A stretch of 64,000 nucleotides of DNA from Gammaproteobacteria bacterium (GTDB taxonomy: Bacteria > Pseudomonadota > Gammaproteobacteria > Thiohalomonadales > Thiohalomonadaceae), in assembly GCA_023228645.1 (NCBI GenBank), contig JALOAT010000004.1, forward strand, positions 62,001 to 126,000, written 5' to 3'. Under the pieces are notes generated by a model. The model was not told where the DNA came from, searched no databases, and saw only the letters and a list, made by a program, of their open reading frames with translations. Positions 56,971-64,000 of the stretch are shown here, one piece after another (position 1 is the first letter of the stretch; every line of letters begins with the position of its first letter). A program made the translations under genes and the position numbers.

Positions 56971-59916
56971 ATGACTTCGCGTGTTGCGCCCGCTTCACAG
57001 TATGAAGTGCGTTTTCTGCTCTGGTTATTCCCCTTTCTGGTCGCCTTGGTACTTGCCGTCTTGTGGCTTCGCGACACGTCTGCCCCCCTTTCGGTGATCC
57101 TCGTCGCCGCGGTGGTGATGAGCTGGCTCCCGCCCGTGCTTGCGGCGCGTTCCATGCACCTCGGCCTATCGAATCTGTGGACCTACCTTGGCTTTGCTTA
57201 CGGCCTGCTGGGCCTGTGTGCGGTGTGGTACACGGCACAGGCGAGCGCCACCGGCGACCTGGTGTGCGATCTGTCGCGCTGGGGGCGCGTCAGGCTTACC
57301 GAGGCGCTGCTGATCACCAGCGGGCTTTGGCTGGCGCGGGCACCGCGACCGGCCATCGCCTGGCCGTTGGCGTTGGGTGGCAGCGCCCTGGCGGCCAGCC
57401 TGTTTCCGAAACTGTTTTCTCCAGAGTTGCAAGTGCTGGCTTCGCTGGCGACCGCCGCCTTACTCCTGGCCGTCAGTTTGCACCTGCTCCGTCAGCAAAG
57501 TCGACCAGTCCAGGCCGGCTGGCTTGTCTTGGGTGCGGGACTTCAACTGACGTCGGTGCTGCTGCTGTTGATGTTGCGCCCTGAGCAGGCCGCCGGATGG
57601 ACCTTCGCCACTGCCGCCATGTTGAGTGCGGGCGGGTATGCGGCGTGCGTGACCGGCCTGTTCCGGGCGGTCGGCCTGCACGCGCGGGGCGGGGGTACTA
57701 CCGTGTCCCGAGCGGATGCCCGCGCGTTGGCAGACTTGCTGACCTACGAAACCTGTTCGGTGCTGCTGGATACACAGCTGCGCATCCATGGCGCGAACCG
57801 CGCCTTCGCCACGGTCGTAGGGCATGAATGCGAAACACTGCCCGGTCGTTTCATCGGCGAGTTCGATCTGGGAATCGACGTGGTGACATGCTGCCGCGCT
57901 GCCGAACGCCAGGCCCGTACGCTGCTCATCTCCACCACATCGAGCCCTGGCGCAGCGTCTCCTTACGCCTGGCGCGGTAGCATCCAGCCCGTGGCCGGTG
58001 AAGACGGCACCTTCGAATATCTGCTCGTCAGCCTAGTGGATACGAATGCGCGCCAACCTGTATTGGCGGGTTGCTTGGGCGAGGGCTCGCGGGCGATTCT
58101 TGAGCACGTGAGTGACGCGATCATCGTCTGCGACCTGAATGGCGCCATCGCGCAGGTGAACGGCGCAGCGGAAAAAATGACCGGCTATGCGCAGCACCTG
58201 CTCACCGGCATGACAGTGTTCGACCTGCACTCGGATGTCCACCCGCGCGTTCGCGCGGCCTTCCACAACCTGCGTAACGGCATCCCGGTGCGGCTCGAGT
58301 TTCCGTTGCTGCGGCGTGACGGCAGTTGCGGACACGTGGAAGTGGCTGCAGCGCCGTTCCGCGCGGGCGAGCAGCGCCTCGTCATGGCAAGTCTCAGGGA
58401 CATCACTGATCGCAAGCTGGCCGAGGAGCAGTTGCAGCGCAGCGAAATGCGCTGGCGCGCCGTCTTTGACAACGGCGGCACCGGTATCGCCATGATCAGC
58501 CCCGACGGCCGCATCATGAACGCGAACGCCGCCATGTCCGACATTTGCTGCCATGACGGCGACCACCTGCCCGACCTCGCCTGGGAGGGCCTTTTCACGG
58601 ACGCGCCGCCCCTTGCCCAGATAGTGGCCACGGGTGACGGTTACTCCGGCCGGCATCGCCTGCACACGGGAGACCGGCAGTTGCGCTGGGTGGATCTGAC
58701 CCTGAGCGCCGTGCGCACCGATGCCGGGCAGGTCGACTTCTTCATCGTGATGGCCACCGACGTCACCCACACCCACTTGGCGGAACTCGGCAGGCAACGT
58801 CACCAGCAGGAGCTGGAACAGGCGAACGCACACAAGTCCCGCTTCATCGCCTCGGCCAGCCATGACCTTCGCCAGCCGCTGCAGGCCATGAGCATTCTCA
58901 TCCACCTGCTGGACGAGCGCAGACTGGACGACCACAACCGCGAGATCATCACCCGCCTGCGGGAGGCGGTGGGCAATCTGGGCGACATGGTCGGTGCGCT
59001 GCTCGACCTGACCAAACTCGATGCCGGGCTCGTCGTGCCCGACATCGCGCCGGTGAGCCTCGAGCGTGTGATGCGCGTCATCAAGGAGGAGTTCGGGCCC
59101 ATCGCAGAGTCCAAGGGCCTCCACCTGGAGGTGGAGACCTCGCGGGTCTGGGTGCGTAGCGACCGGCATCTGCTCACGCGCATCGTCCGCAATCTGGTTG
59201 CGAACGCCATGCGTTATACCAACGAGGGTGAGGTACGGGTAGGGGTGCGCACCGAGGGTGTGATGGTCGCCATCGAGATCGCCGATACGGGCGTCGGTAT
59301 CTCCCAGACCGACCTGCCGCACATTTTCAAGGAATTCCATCAGGGTGCCAGCGGCCGCAAGCGTGAGGGACTCGGCCTCGGCCTGGCCATCGTCGAACAC
59401 CTCGCGCGTCTGCTCGATGTACGTATTGCGGTGGATTCGGAGGTCAATCACGGGACCGTGTTCACCCTGTGGGTGCCGTTGCAGGAGCAACAGCCCCCGG
59501 TCACCGCGGGACAGCCCGAGGAGCCATGGATCCCAGCTCAGAAAGCGACCGCACTGGTGCTCGAAGATGATGCAGAGATCCGCGAGGGACTGGCGCTCTT
59601 GCTGCAATGCCAGGGATATCAGGTGGTGGATGCCGGTAGTTGCACAGAGGCCTTGCAGCGGATTGAAGGCAAAGTCGTTCCCTCGTTGGTGGTCGCAGAC
59701 TACCGCCTGCCCGACGGCACCGGATTGGAGGTCATCCAGGCGATTCGCGAGCGGACACGCGGACAGGTGGCCGCCGTCATCCTCACGGGTGAACCCCTCG
59801 ATGGCGTGAGGGCGGCCATTCAGGACACCGATTGCGAGTTGCTGGGCAAGCCGGCCACCACCCGACAGCTGCAACGTGCCATCGCAGCTGCACAGCAGGA
59901 CAACGTGGAGGCCTGA
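56971..59916 (+). CDS. Hybrid histidine kinase with membrane sensor, PAS domains and receiver
   Basis: A 981-residue kinase. It starts with about six to seven hydrophobic helices (residues 15-235), then PAS-like domains (about 250-370, 380-500 and 505-625; AILEHVSDAIIVCDLNGAIAQVNGAAEKM is the clearest), HisKA (SRFIASASHDLRQPLQAM, phospho-His), HATPase (NLVANAMRYTNEGEV, DTGVGIS) and a C-terminal receiver (VLEDDAE, acceptor Asp in VVADYRLPDGTG). The SHDLRQPLQA box is typical of kinases paired with LuxR-type regulators, one of which is divergent. The start is ATG 56971 (a TTG codon lies just before). Its stop is 4 bp from the convergent HD-GYP gene. Confidence 0.9.
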   Translation: MTSRVAPASQYEVRFLLWLFPFLVALVLAVLWLRDTSAPLSVILVAAVVMSWLPPVLAARSMHLGLSNLWTYLGFAYGLLGLCAVWYTAQASATGDLVCDLSRWGRVRLTEALLITSGLWLARAPRPAIAWPLALGGSALAASLFPKLFSPELQVLASLATAALLLAVSLHLLRQQSRPVQAGWLVLGAGLQLTSVLLLLMLRPEQAAGWTFATAAMLSAGGYAACVTGLFRAVGLHARGGGTTVSRADARALADLLTYETCSVLLDTQLRIHGANRAFATVVGHECETLPGRFIGEFDLGIDVVTCCRAAERQARTLLISTTSSPGAASPYAWRGSIQPVAGEDGTFEYLLVSLVDTNARQPVLAGCLGEGSRAILEHVSDAIIVCDLNGAIAQVNGAAEKMTGYAQHLLTGMTVFDLHSDVHPRVRAAFHNLRNGIPVRLEFPLLRRDGSCGHVEVAAAPFRAGEQRLVMASLRDITDRKLAEEQLQRSEMRWRAVFDNGGTGIAMISPDGRIMNANAAMSDICCHDGDHLPDLAWEGLFTDAPPLAQIVATGDGYSGRHRLHTGDRQLRWVDLTLSAVRTDAGQVDFFIVMATDVTHTHLAELGRQRHQQELEQANAHKSRFIASASHDLRQPLQAMSILIHLLDERRLDDHNREIITRLREAVGNLGDMVGALLDLTKLDAGLVVPDIAPVSLERVMRVIKEEFGPIAESKGLHLEVETSRVWVRSDRHLLTRIVRNLVANAMRYTNEGEVRVGVRTEGVMVAIEIADTGVGISQTDLPHIFKEFHQGASGRKREGLGLGLAIVEHLARLLDVRIAVDSEVNHGTVFTLWVPLQEQQPPVTAGQPEEPWIPAQKATALVLEDDAEIREGLALLLQCQGYQVVDAGSCTEALQRIEGKVVPSLVVADYRLPDGTGLEVIQAIRERTRGQVAAVILTGEPLDGVRAAIQDTDCELLGKPATTRQLQRAIAAAQQDNVEA

Positions 59917-59920
59917 CCCG

Positions 59921-61081
59921 CTACATACCGATCCAGTCGGCGTTGCACCCGGTCGTGGACTCTGACGGGAAGCTGGCGCCACAGTAGACGTTGTTGGGCG
60001 CACCGTTGTCGCTGTGGCGATGTTGCACCGATCGGATCTTGGACAGGGATGCTACGAAAGCATTTACCACGTCAGGATCGAACTGCGTGCCGCGGCCGCG
60101 TTTCAGATAGGCCAGGGCGTCGGTGCGTGACCAGCGCTTCTTGTAGGGTCGATCGGACGTCAGGGCGTCATAGACGTCGCACACCGAGGCGATGCGTCCG
60201 CACATTGGGATATCTTCGCCTGATAGACCCGCCGGGTAGCCTTGCCCATCCCAGCGCTCGTGATGCGTCAACGCGATCACGCGCGCCATTTCCAGCAGCT
60301 CGTCGTCGGTGCCTGCGAGTATCTCCGCGCCGATCACCGTGTGCTGCTTCATGATGGTCCATTCCTCGTCGCATAAAGGACCCGATTTGAGCAGGATCGC
60401 GTCCGCCACGCCGATCTTGCCGATGTCGTGCAGAGGGCTTGCGTGCCGCAGCAACTGCACCTGGCGCACAGGCATTGCCAGGCGACGGCCGATGATTTCG
60501 CAAAACAAGCCCACGCGTATCACGTGCTGCCCGGTTTCGTTGTCGCGGTATTCGGCGGCACGCCCCAAACGGTGCACCATTTCCAGGCGCGTCCAGTCGA
60601 GCTGGCGATTCTTGTCGGACATGCGCTTGCGCAACGTGGCATGTACGCAGCGGGCGTGCGTCAGGCGCACCTGGTCAGCCAACAGCCGCACCATGCGTGC
60701 GGCGATTTCGAATGGCGACCAGTGTGCGCAAACCACATCCGTGACGCCCAGTGCGTGGATATGCAAGCGTTCCTGCGGGTCGTCTTTCGCAATCATCACG
60801 CAGCACGGCATCGCGTGTTCGCGGCAGCCTTGCGCAAGCGCATCGATCGCGGCCAGTTCGCCGCGGGGTGAGTAACACAGCGCAACATCGCAGTTTCTGC
60901 CGGAGAACACCCAGTCGGGGCCATTCGGATAGGGATGATTCCGCACCGCGATGCCTTCCTGTTTAAGCAGTGCACACACCTCACGTAATTCCCGACCGCT
61001 GCCGCAAACCAGAACACGCGCATTACGTGCACGCCGCAAATCGCTGTTGGCCAGTACGGAAGCGTATCCGAGCGCCTGCAT
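59921..61081 (-). CDS. HD-GYP phosphodiesterase with a degenerate receiver domain
   Basis: A 386-residue protein that probably hydrolyses cyclic di-GMP. The C-terminal HD-GYP domain is intact: ETGQHVIRVG, HDIGKIGVADAIL, KQHTVIGAEIL, ALTHHERWDGQGYP and CDVYDALTSDRPYKK. The N-terminal 125 residues look like a response-regulator receiver (ARVLVCGSGRELREVCALLKQEG), but the phosphorylatable Asp is replaced (DVALCYSPRGE) so it cannot be activated in the usual way. ATG 61081 with GGAGA upstream is preferred to GTG 61126. It converges with the hybrid kinase. Confidence 0.9.
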   Translation of the reverse strand: MQALGYASVLANSDLRRARNARVLVCGSGRELREVCALLKQEGIAVRNHPYPNGPDWVFSGRNCDVALCYSPRGELAAIDALAQGCREHAMPCCVMIAKDDPQERLHIHALGVTDVVCAHWSPFEIAARMVRLLADQVRLTHARCVHATLRKRMSDKNRQLDWTRLEMVHRLGRAAEYRDNETGQHVIRVGLFCEIIGRRLAMPVRQVQLLRHASPLHDIGKIGVADAILLKSGPLCDEEWTIMKQHTVIGAEILAGTDDELLEMARVIALTHHERWDGQGYPAGLSGEDIPMCGRIASVCDVYDALTSDRPYKKRWSRTDALAYLKRGRGTQFDPDVVNAFVASLSKIRSVQHRHSDNGAPNNVYCGASFPSESTTGCNADWIGM

Positions 61082-61249
61082 TGCGAGATCTCCATGAACC
61101 GTTGTCGTGATCGTGGATTCGCGCACAGACGCGGCAAATAGGACCGTTACCGATTGAGGGTGATATGTGTGCTACGTAGCCTGAATCTCCGCCCAAGAAA
61201 AACCGAGGGCTGACTCAAAGCGCCAATGCGTGCGCCACGGAGGTGTGAC

Positions 61250-61678
61250 GTGCAACAGATCATCAAGGCTGCCATCGTCTCGAACGATCCCATCAGCAGC
61301 GCCGTTTTATCCCGCCTTATCAAGGAGTGGCCCAGCGCCCGCGTACGCTGCGAGACGTTTCCGTCGATGCAGGCGGCACTCGGTACCGACTGGATCGACG
61401 AGTCGGACGTCGTGTTCGTCTCGGAACTACCGGACGACGAGAATCTTTCGGAAGCCGTAGTGGCGTTGCGCCAGCGTGCATCCAGTCCGGTGTGCTACGT
61501 CGTGGCTCCCGATCGGGGTCAGACCGCATTGGCGGAAGCGCTGCGCGCCGGCGCGCGGGATTACATAAACCGCTACGTCGTCGATGAAGACGACGTGCAC
61601 CGCTGCCTGTGGGGCGTGCTCCGGGCACAGAATCTCGCCTTGCGGCATGCAGCCGCCGCGCAGATGGCCGTGTCCTGA
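61250..61678 (+). CDS. Stand-alone pseudo-receiver (response-regulator-like) protein
   Basis: A 142-residue single-domain protein with a receiver-like alternation (IKAAIVSNDPISSAVLSRLIKEW, DVVFVSELPDD, PVCYVVAPDRG, ALRAGARDYINRYVVDEDDV). The acceptor position has Ser (FVSELP) instead of Asp, and the acidic pocket and Lys are not conserved. It could be a phosphorylation-independent adaptor. It starts the plus-strand chemotaxis-like run and is followed after 7 nt by the chemoreceptor gene. GTG 61250 is supported by CGGAGG at 61238-61243. Confidence 0.8.
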   Translation: MQQIIKAAIVSNDPISSAVLSRLIKEWPSARVRCETFPSMQAALGTDWIDESDVVFVSELPDDENLSEAVVALRQRASSPVCYVVAPDRGQTALAEALRAGARDYINRYVVDEDDVHRCLWGVLRAQNLALRHAAAAQMAVS

Positions 61679-61685
61679 GGAGATG

Positions 61686-62867
61686 ATGTCCGTGGATGCA
61701 TCGGCGATGCAGGTCAAGCCGCTTCGTGAACGCTGGCGGTGGTGGACACTGATCGGCGCAGGAATAACCGTGCCGGTGGTCTGGTGGATTTCCCATCCCA
61801 CACGGGAAGACGTGGCTATAGCAGGCGCGCTGGCCCTGGCGGCAAGTGCTGTTGCCCTTGTCCAGGCCGTGCGTCGCAACCTCCGCTTGCGCGGCATCTA
61901 CGAAGCACGGATCGCCGATCTGGAAAAGGATTTGGCAGCCGCGGAGAGAGAGAGCCCGTCCGAAGCCTTGCGCGTGGTTTCCGATCTGGTCGGTATCTGG
62001 CGCAACCACGTCGCCAATGTGCGGCGGCAAACACAAGAGGCCGTGGAATCGCTGGCCCAACGTTTTGCCGACCTGGTGACGCAGATCGATCGCGGCATGG
62101 CCGTGGACCGGTCCGACGGTGACCAGCCCTCCATGGAGCAGGTGTTCGGCGACAGCGAGCATGCCCTGGTGCAAGTCGTCGATATCATCACCGGCGATCT
62201 GGATGCCAAACGGCGGACTTACGCCAAGGTGGGTGAGCTGCACTCTCTGGTGGAGGAGATGTCCTCCATGGCGGATGAGGTGGGTCGGGTTGCCTCGCAG
62301 ACCAATCTGCTCGCGCTCAATGCCGCCATCGAGGCAGCGCGTGCGGGCGACGCCGGCCGCGGTTTCGCAGTGGTAGCCGATCAGGTGCGTGAGCTCTCGA
62401 CCACTTCAGCCGACGCCGGCAGCCGCATCGCCGACCGCAGCCGTCGTGCCACAGAAAGCATCGGCATCAGCGTTGCGGCCATCGAAGCCATTGAGGCCCA
62501 GGACGCCTCCGCCTCGCGTCGAGCTCTCGATACCATCACCGAGGTGCTCCAGCGACTGCGAACGGCCATGCAACGGCTCAGCGAGGCGGAGTCGACCATG
62601 CGCACGGTAAGCCTTGGCATCCAGTCGGAGATCGCTTCGATTCTGGTCTCGCTGCAGTACCAGGACCGTATCAATCAGATCCTCGCCGCCATCGAAGCGT
62701 CCATGGACGAGTGCACGCAGGCGCTGGTGATCGGTGTCGACGATCCGAAGCACTTCAGTGAACTGCTCAACCGTATTCAGCACCTGTACACCATGCAGGA
62801 GCAGCGTGACGCCCACCATGGTCAGCAGACGGAAGTTGATACCGACCAGGCCATAACATTCTTCTGA
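61686..62867 (+). CDS. Short methyl-accepting chemotaxis protein
   Basis: A 393-residue chemoreceptor-like protein with a membrane hairpin near the N-terminus (WWTLIGAGITVPVVWWIS and AGALALAASAVALVQAV) and almost no periplasmic sensor. The cytoplasmic signalling tip EVGRVASQTNLLALNAAIEAARAGDAGRGFAVVADQVRELS is fully conserved and flanked by long coiled coils. It would control the CheA encoded downstream, perhaps sensing membrane or cytoplasmic signals. GAGGAG (61677-61682) precedes ATG 61683 and 61686; GTG 61692 is also possible, so the exact start is uncertain by a few codons. Confidence 0.9.
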   Translation: MSVDASAMQVKPLRERWRWWTLIGAGITVPVVWWISHPTREDVAIAGALALAASAVALVQAVRRNLRLRGIYEARIADLEKDLAAAERESPSEALRVVSDLVGIWRNHVANVRRQTQEAVESLAQRFADLVTQIDRGMAVDRSDGDQPSMEQVFGDSEHALVQVVDIITGDLDAKRRTYAKVGELHSLVEEMSSMADEVGRVASQTNLLALNAAIEAARAGDAGRGFAVVADQVRELSTTSADAGSRIADRSRRATESIGISVAAIEAIEAQDASASRRALDTITEVLQRLRTAMQRLSEAESTMRTVSLGIQSEIASILVSLQYQDRINQILAAIEASMDECTQALVIGVDDPKHFSELLNRIQHLYTMQEQRDAHHGQQTEVDTDQAITFF

Positions 62868-62877
62868 GGTAACAACC

Positions 62878-63246
62878 ATGTCCAAGACAATCCTCGTAGT
62901 GGACGACTCGGCATCAATGCGCCAAGTGGTGTCGATCGCGCTGAAAAGCGCGAGCTTCGAGGTGTTCGAAGCGGGCAGCGGTGAGGAGGCGTTGGCGTTT
63001 CTCGACGGGCGTCGTGTCAACCTGATCATCAGTGACGTGAACATGCCGGGCATCGACGGCATCACCCTGGTGCGGGAAGTCAAAAAACGCCCTGCCTACA
63101 AGTTTACCCCGGTGATGATGTTGACCACCGAGTCACAGCCGGAAGCCATCGAGCGCGGCCGGCAGGCCGGCGCCAAAGCCTGGATGATAAAGCCGTTCAA
63201 GCCTGACGAAATGCTCACCGCCATCAGCCGGATCATTACAGCCTGA
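62878..63246 (+). CDS. cheY: CheY-like response regulator
   Basis: A 122-residue single receiver with all key residues: VVDDSASM (Asp9 and Asp10), acceptor Asp53 in LIISDVNMPGIDG, Thr83/84 in MLTTES and Lys105 in WMIKPFKP. This matches CheY, which carries the signal from CheA to the flagellar motor, though an output other than motility is possible. It follows the chemoreceptor by 10 nt and precedes the STAS and cheA genes, so it belongs to one chemosensory operon. Confidence 0.95.
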   Translation: MSKTILVVDDSASMRQVVSIALKSASFEVFEAGSGEEALAFLDGRRVNLIISDVNMPGIDGITLVREVKKRPAYKFTPVMMLTTESQPEAIERGRQAGAKAWMIKPFKPDEMLTAISRIITA

Positions 63247-63255
63247 GGGAATGTC

Positions 63256-63567
63256 ATGTCGTTGAATTGCACGAAAACTTCGCAAGGTCGTTTCGCACTC
63301 AGTGGTGAACTCGACATCTATAACGCCAACGAGGCGAAAGCCGCCATGCGCGACATCGTCAGCGATCGTGATGCCGAGGTGGATCTTTCGCAGATCACCG
63401 AGATCGACTTCGTCGGCATTCAGGTGCTGCTCGCAGCGAAGCATGAGGCCGAGAGTAACAACGGCGCGCTGCACCTGAGCGAGCCCAGTCCGGTGGTGAA
63501 GGATGCCCTGGAGCTGCTGGGTGTGGAACCGGCAGTGGCGACGCCGCAGGAGGCGGGTGAGTCATGA
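63256..63567 (+). CDS. STAS-domain protein lacking the usual phospho-serine
   Basis: A 103-residue STAS (anti-sigma-factor antagonist-like) protein: RFALSGELDIYNANEAKAAM, then DLSQITEIDFVGIQVLLAAKHEAE and LELLGVE. In SpoIIAA-type proteins a Ser sits in the D-S-x-G motif and is phosphorylated by an anti-sigma kinase; here the motif is D51-F52-V53-G54, so this switch is lost. Such proteins between cheY and cheA are common in chemosensory operons of environmental gammaproteobacteria, where their role is unclear. It overlaps cheA by ATGA. Confidence 0.85.
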   Translation: MSLNCTKTSQGRFALSGELDIYNANEAKAAMRDIVSDRDAEVDLSQITEIDFVGIQVLLAAKHEAESNNGALHLSEPSPVVKDALELLGVEPAVATPQEAGES

Positions 63568-64000
63568 ACCTGGACGAGGCGCGCAAGACGTATTTTCTCG
63601 AGGCGGATGAGCTCCTTGGGGAAATGGAACACGGGCTCCTGGACCTTGAGCAACAGGAGGACCCGAGAGAACAGATCAACAGCCTGTTTCGAGGCGCGCA
63701 CACCATCAAGGGCAACAGCGGCGTGTTCGGATTCGAACACGTGGGCCGCTTCACGCACCGCGTGGAAAGCGTGCTGGATGCCTTGCGCAACGGCCATTTG
63801 CAGGTCACCAGCGCGCTGGTGGGCGAATTGTTGCGCGCCCGGGACCACATGGCGGAACTGGTTGCGCTTGCCGCGGAGGGGCGCGATCCGGATGCGGACA
63901 CGCTGGCCCGGGGTGAGGCGATCACTGCACAGCTCGAAGGGTTGGCAGGGCACAGCCCGTCTGCGGTCGCAACCGCAGCGCATGTGGAAGTCGATACCGG
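63564..64000 (+). CDS. cheA: Chemotaxis histidine kinase CheA, N-terminal part (runs past window end)
   Basis: The first 145 codons of a CheA-type kinase. The HPt (P1) domain is present with the phospho-accepting His in SLFRGAHTIKGNSGVFGFEHV. The following region (SVLDALRNGHLQVTSALVGELLRARDHM) matches the rest of the HPt bundle and the start of a linker. The window ends before the P2 to P5 domains. It overlaps the STAS gene by ATGA (63564-63567), confirming one operon with the receptor and CheY. Confidence 0.93.
   Translation, partial: MNLDEARKTYFLEADELLGEMEHGLLDLEQQEDPREQINSLFRGAHTIKGNSGVFGFEHVGRFTHRVESVLDALRNGHLQVTSALVGELLRARDHMAELVALAAEGRDPDADTLARGEAITAQLEGLAGHSPSAVATAAHVEVDT

Noticed and set aside
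58033..60003. 656-codon open frame on the minus strand
   Set aside because: It is antisense to the hybrid kinase, whose PAS, HisKA, HATPase and receiver motifs are unmistakable.

Overview
The window is a contiguous piece of a GC-rich gammaproteobacterial chromosome. The case rests on gene order: a dcw cell-wall/division cluster ending in ftsZ-lpxC-secA, the yacG-zapD-coaE-pilD-pilC-pilB block (zapD is a proteobacterial division gene), a complete gspC-to-gspN type II secretion operon, and the bamD/rluD/pgeF...clpB neighbourhood known from E. coli. Genus cannot be fixed from the sequence. Hydrogenase-maturation relics, a CZB protein and a large signalling cluster would suit a free-living, possibly Chromatiales-like bacterium (inference).

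Layout. 1-6.6 kb: end of murC, then murB, ddl, ftsQ, ftsA, ftsZ, lpxC, nearly all overlapping or closely spaced. 6.6-12.2 kb: dciA (convergent with lpxC), a secreted M23 peptidase, secA and argJ. 12.4-13.8 kb: a Nudix-ThiE fusion overlapping a small lipoprotein gene. 14.0-19.5 kb (minus strand): pilB, pilC, pilD, coaE, zapD, yacG. 19.8-31.4 kb: gspC-N, interrupted once by a non-coding repeat between gspE and gspF. 31.6-34.8 kb (minus strand): a small membrane protein, pilS-like kinase and pilR-like sigma-54 activator. 34.9-39.3 kb: sucCD, nadE, glnB. 39.5-48.6 kb: nitroreductase, bamD / rluD, pgeF, a ZIP transporter, gcvR-like, def, plsC-like and clpB with a textbook sigma-32 promoter. 48.9-52.7 kb: DUF432-like gene, mscS, a UbiA/MenA-type prenyltransferase, thioredoxin, nfi. 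52.8-54.2 kb: hypA, hypC and a hupH-like gene, two of them with unusual key regions and with no hydrogenase structural genes present. 54.2-64 kb: a signalling region (CZB protein, outer-membrane barrel, LuxR-type regulator, hybrid kinase, HD-GYP phosphodiesterase with a degenerate receiver, stand-alone degenerate receiver, short chemoreceptor, CheY, STAS protein lacking the usual serine, start of cheA).

The strongest non-coding signal is a set of imperfect hairpins built of 7-8 nt units, in families based on CGCGGAG, CACAGAG, CACGGGG and CGCCAAGA. They occupy most longer gaps from 12 to 53 kb. Three CACGGGG hairpins carry a second, REP-like GTAGGAGC inverted repeat in their loop, and a further element carries GGGGTCAGAGTAAATT repeats. 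These elements abut stop and start codons and probably act as terminators and/or mobile non-autonomous elements.

No tRNA, rRNA, CRISPR array, prophage or complete insertion sequence was recognised.
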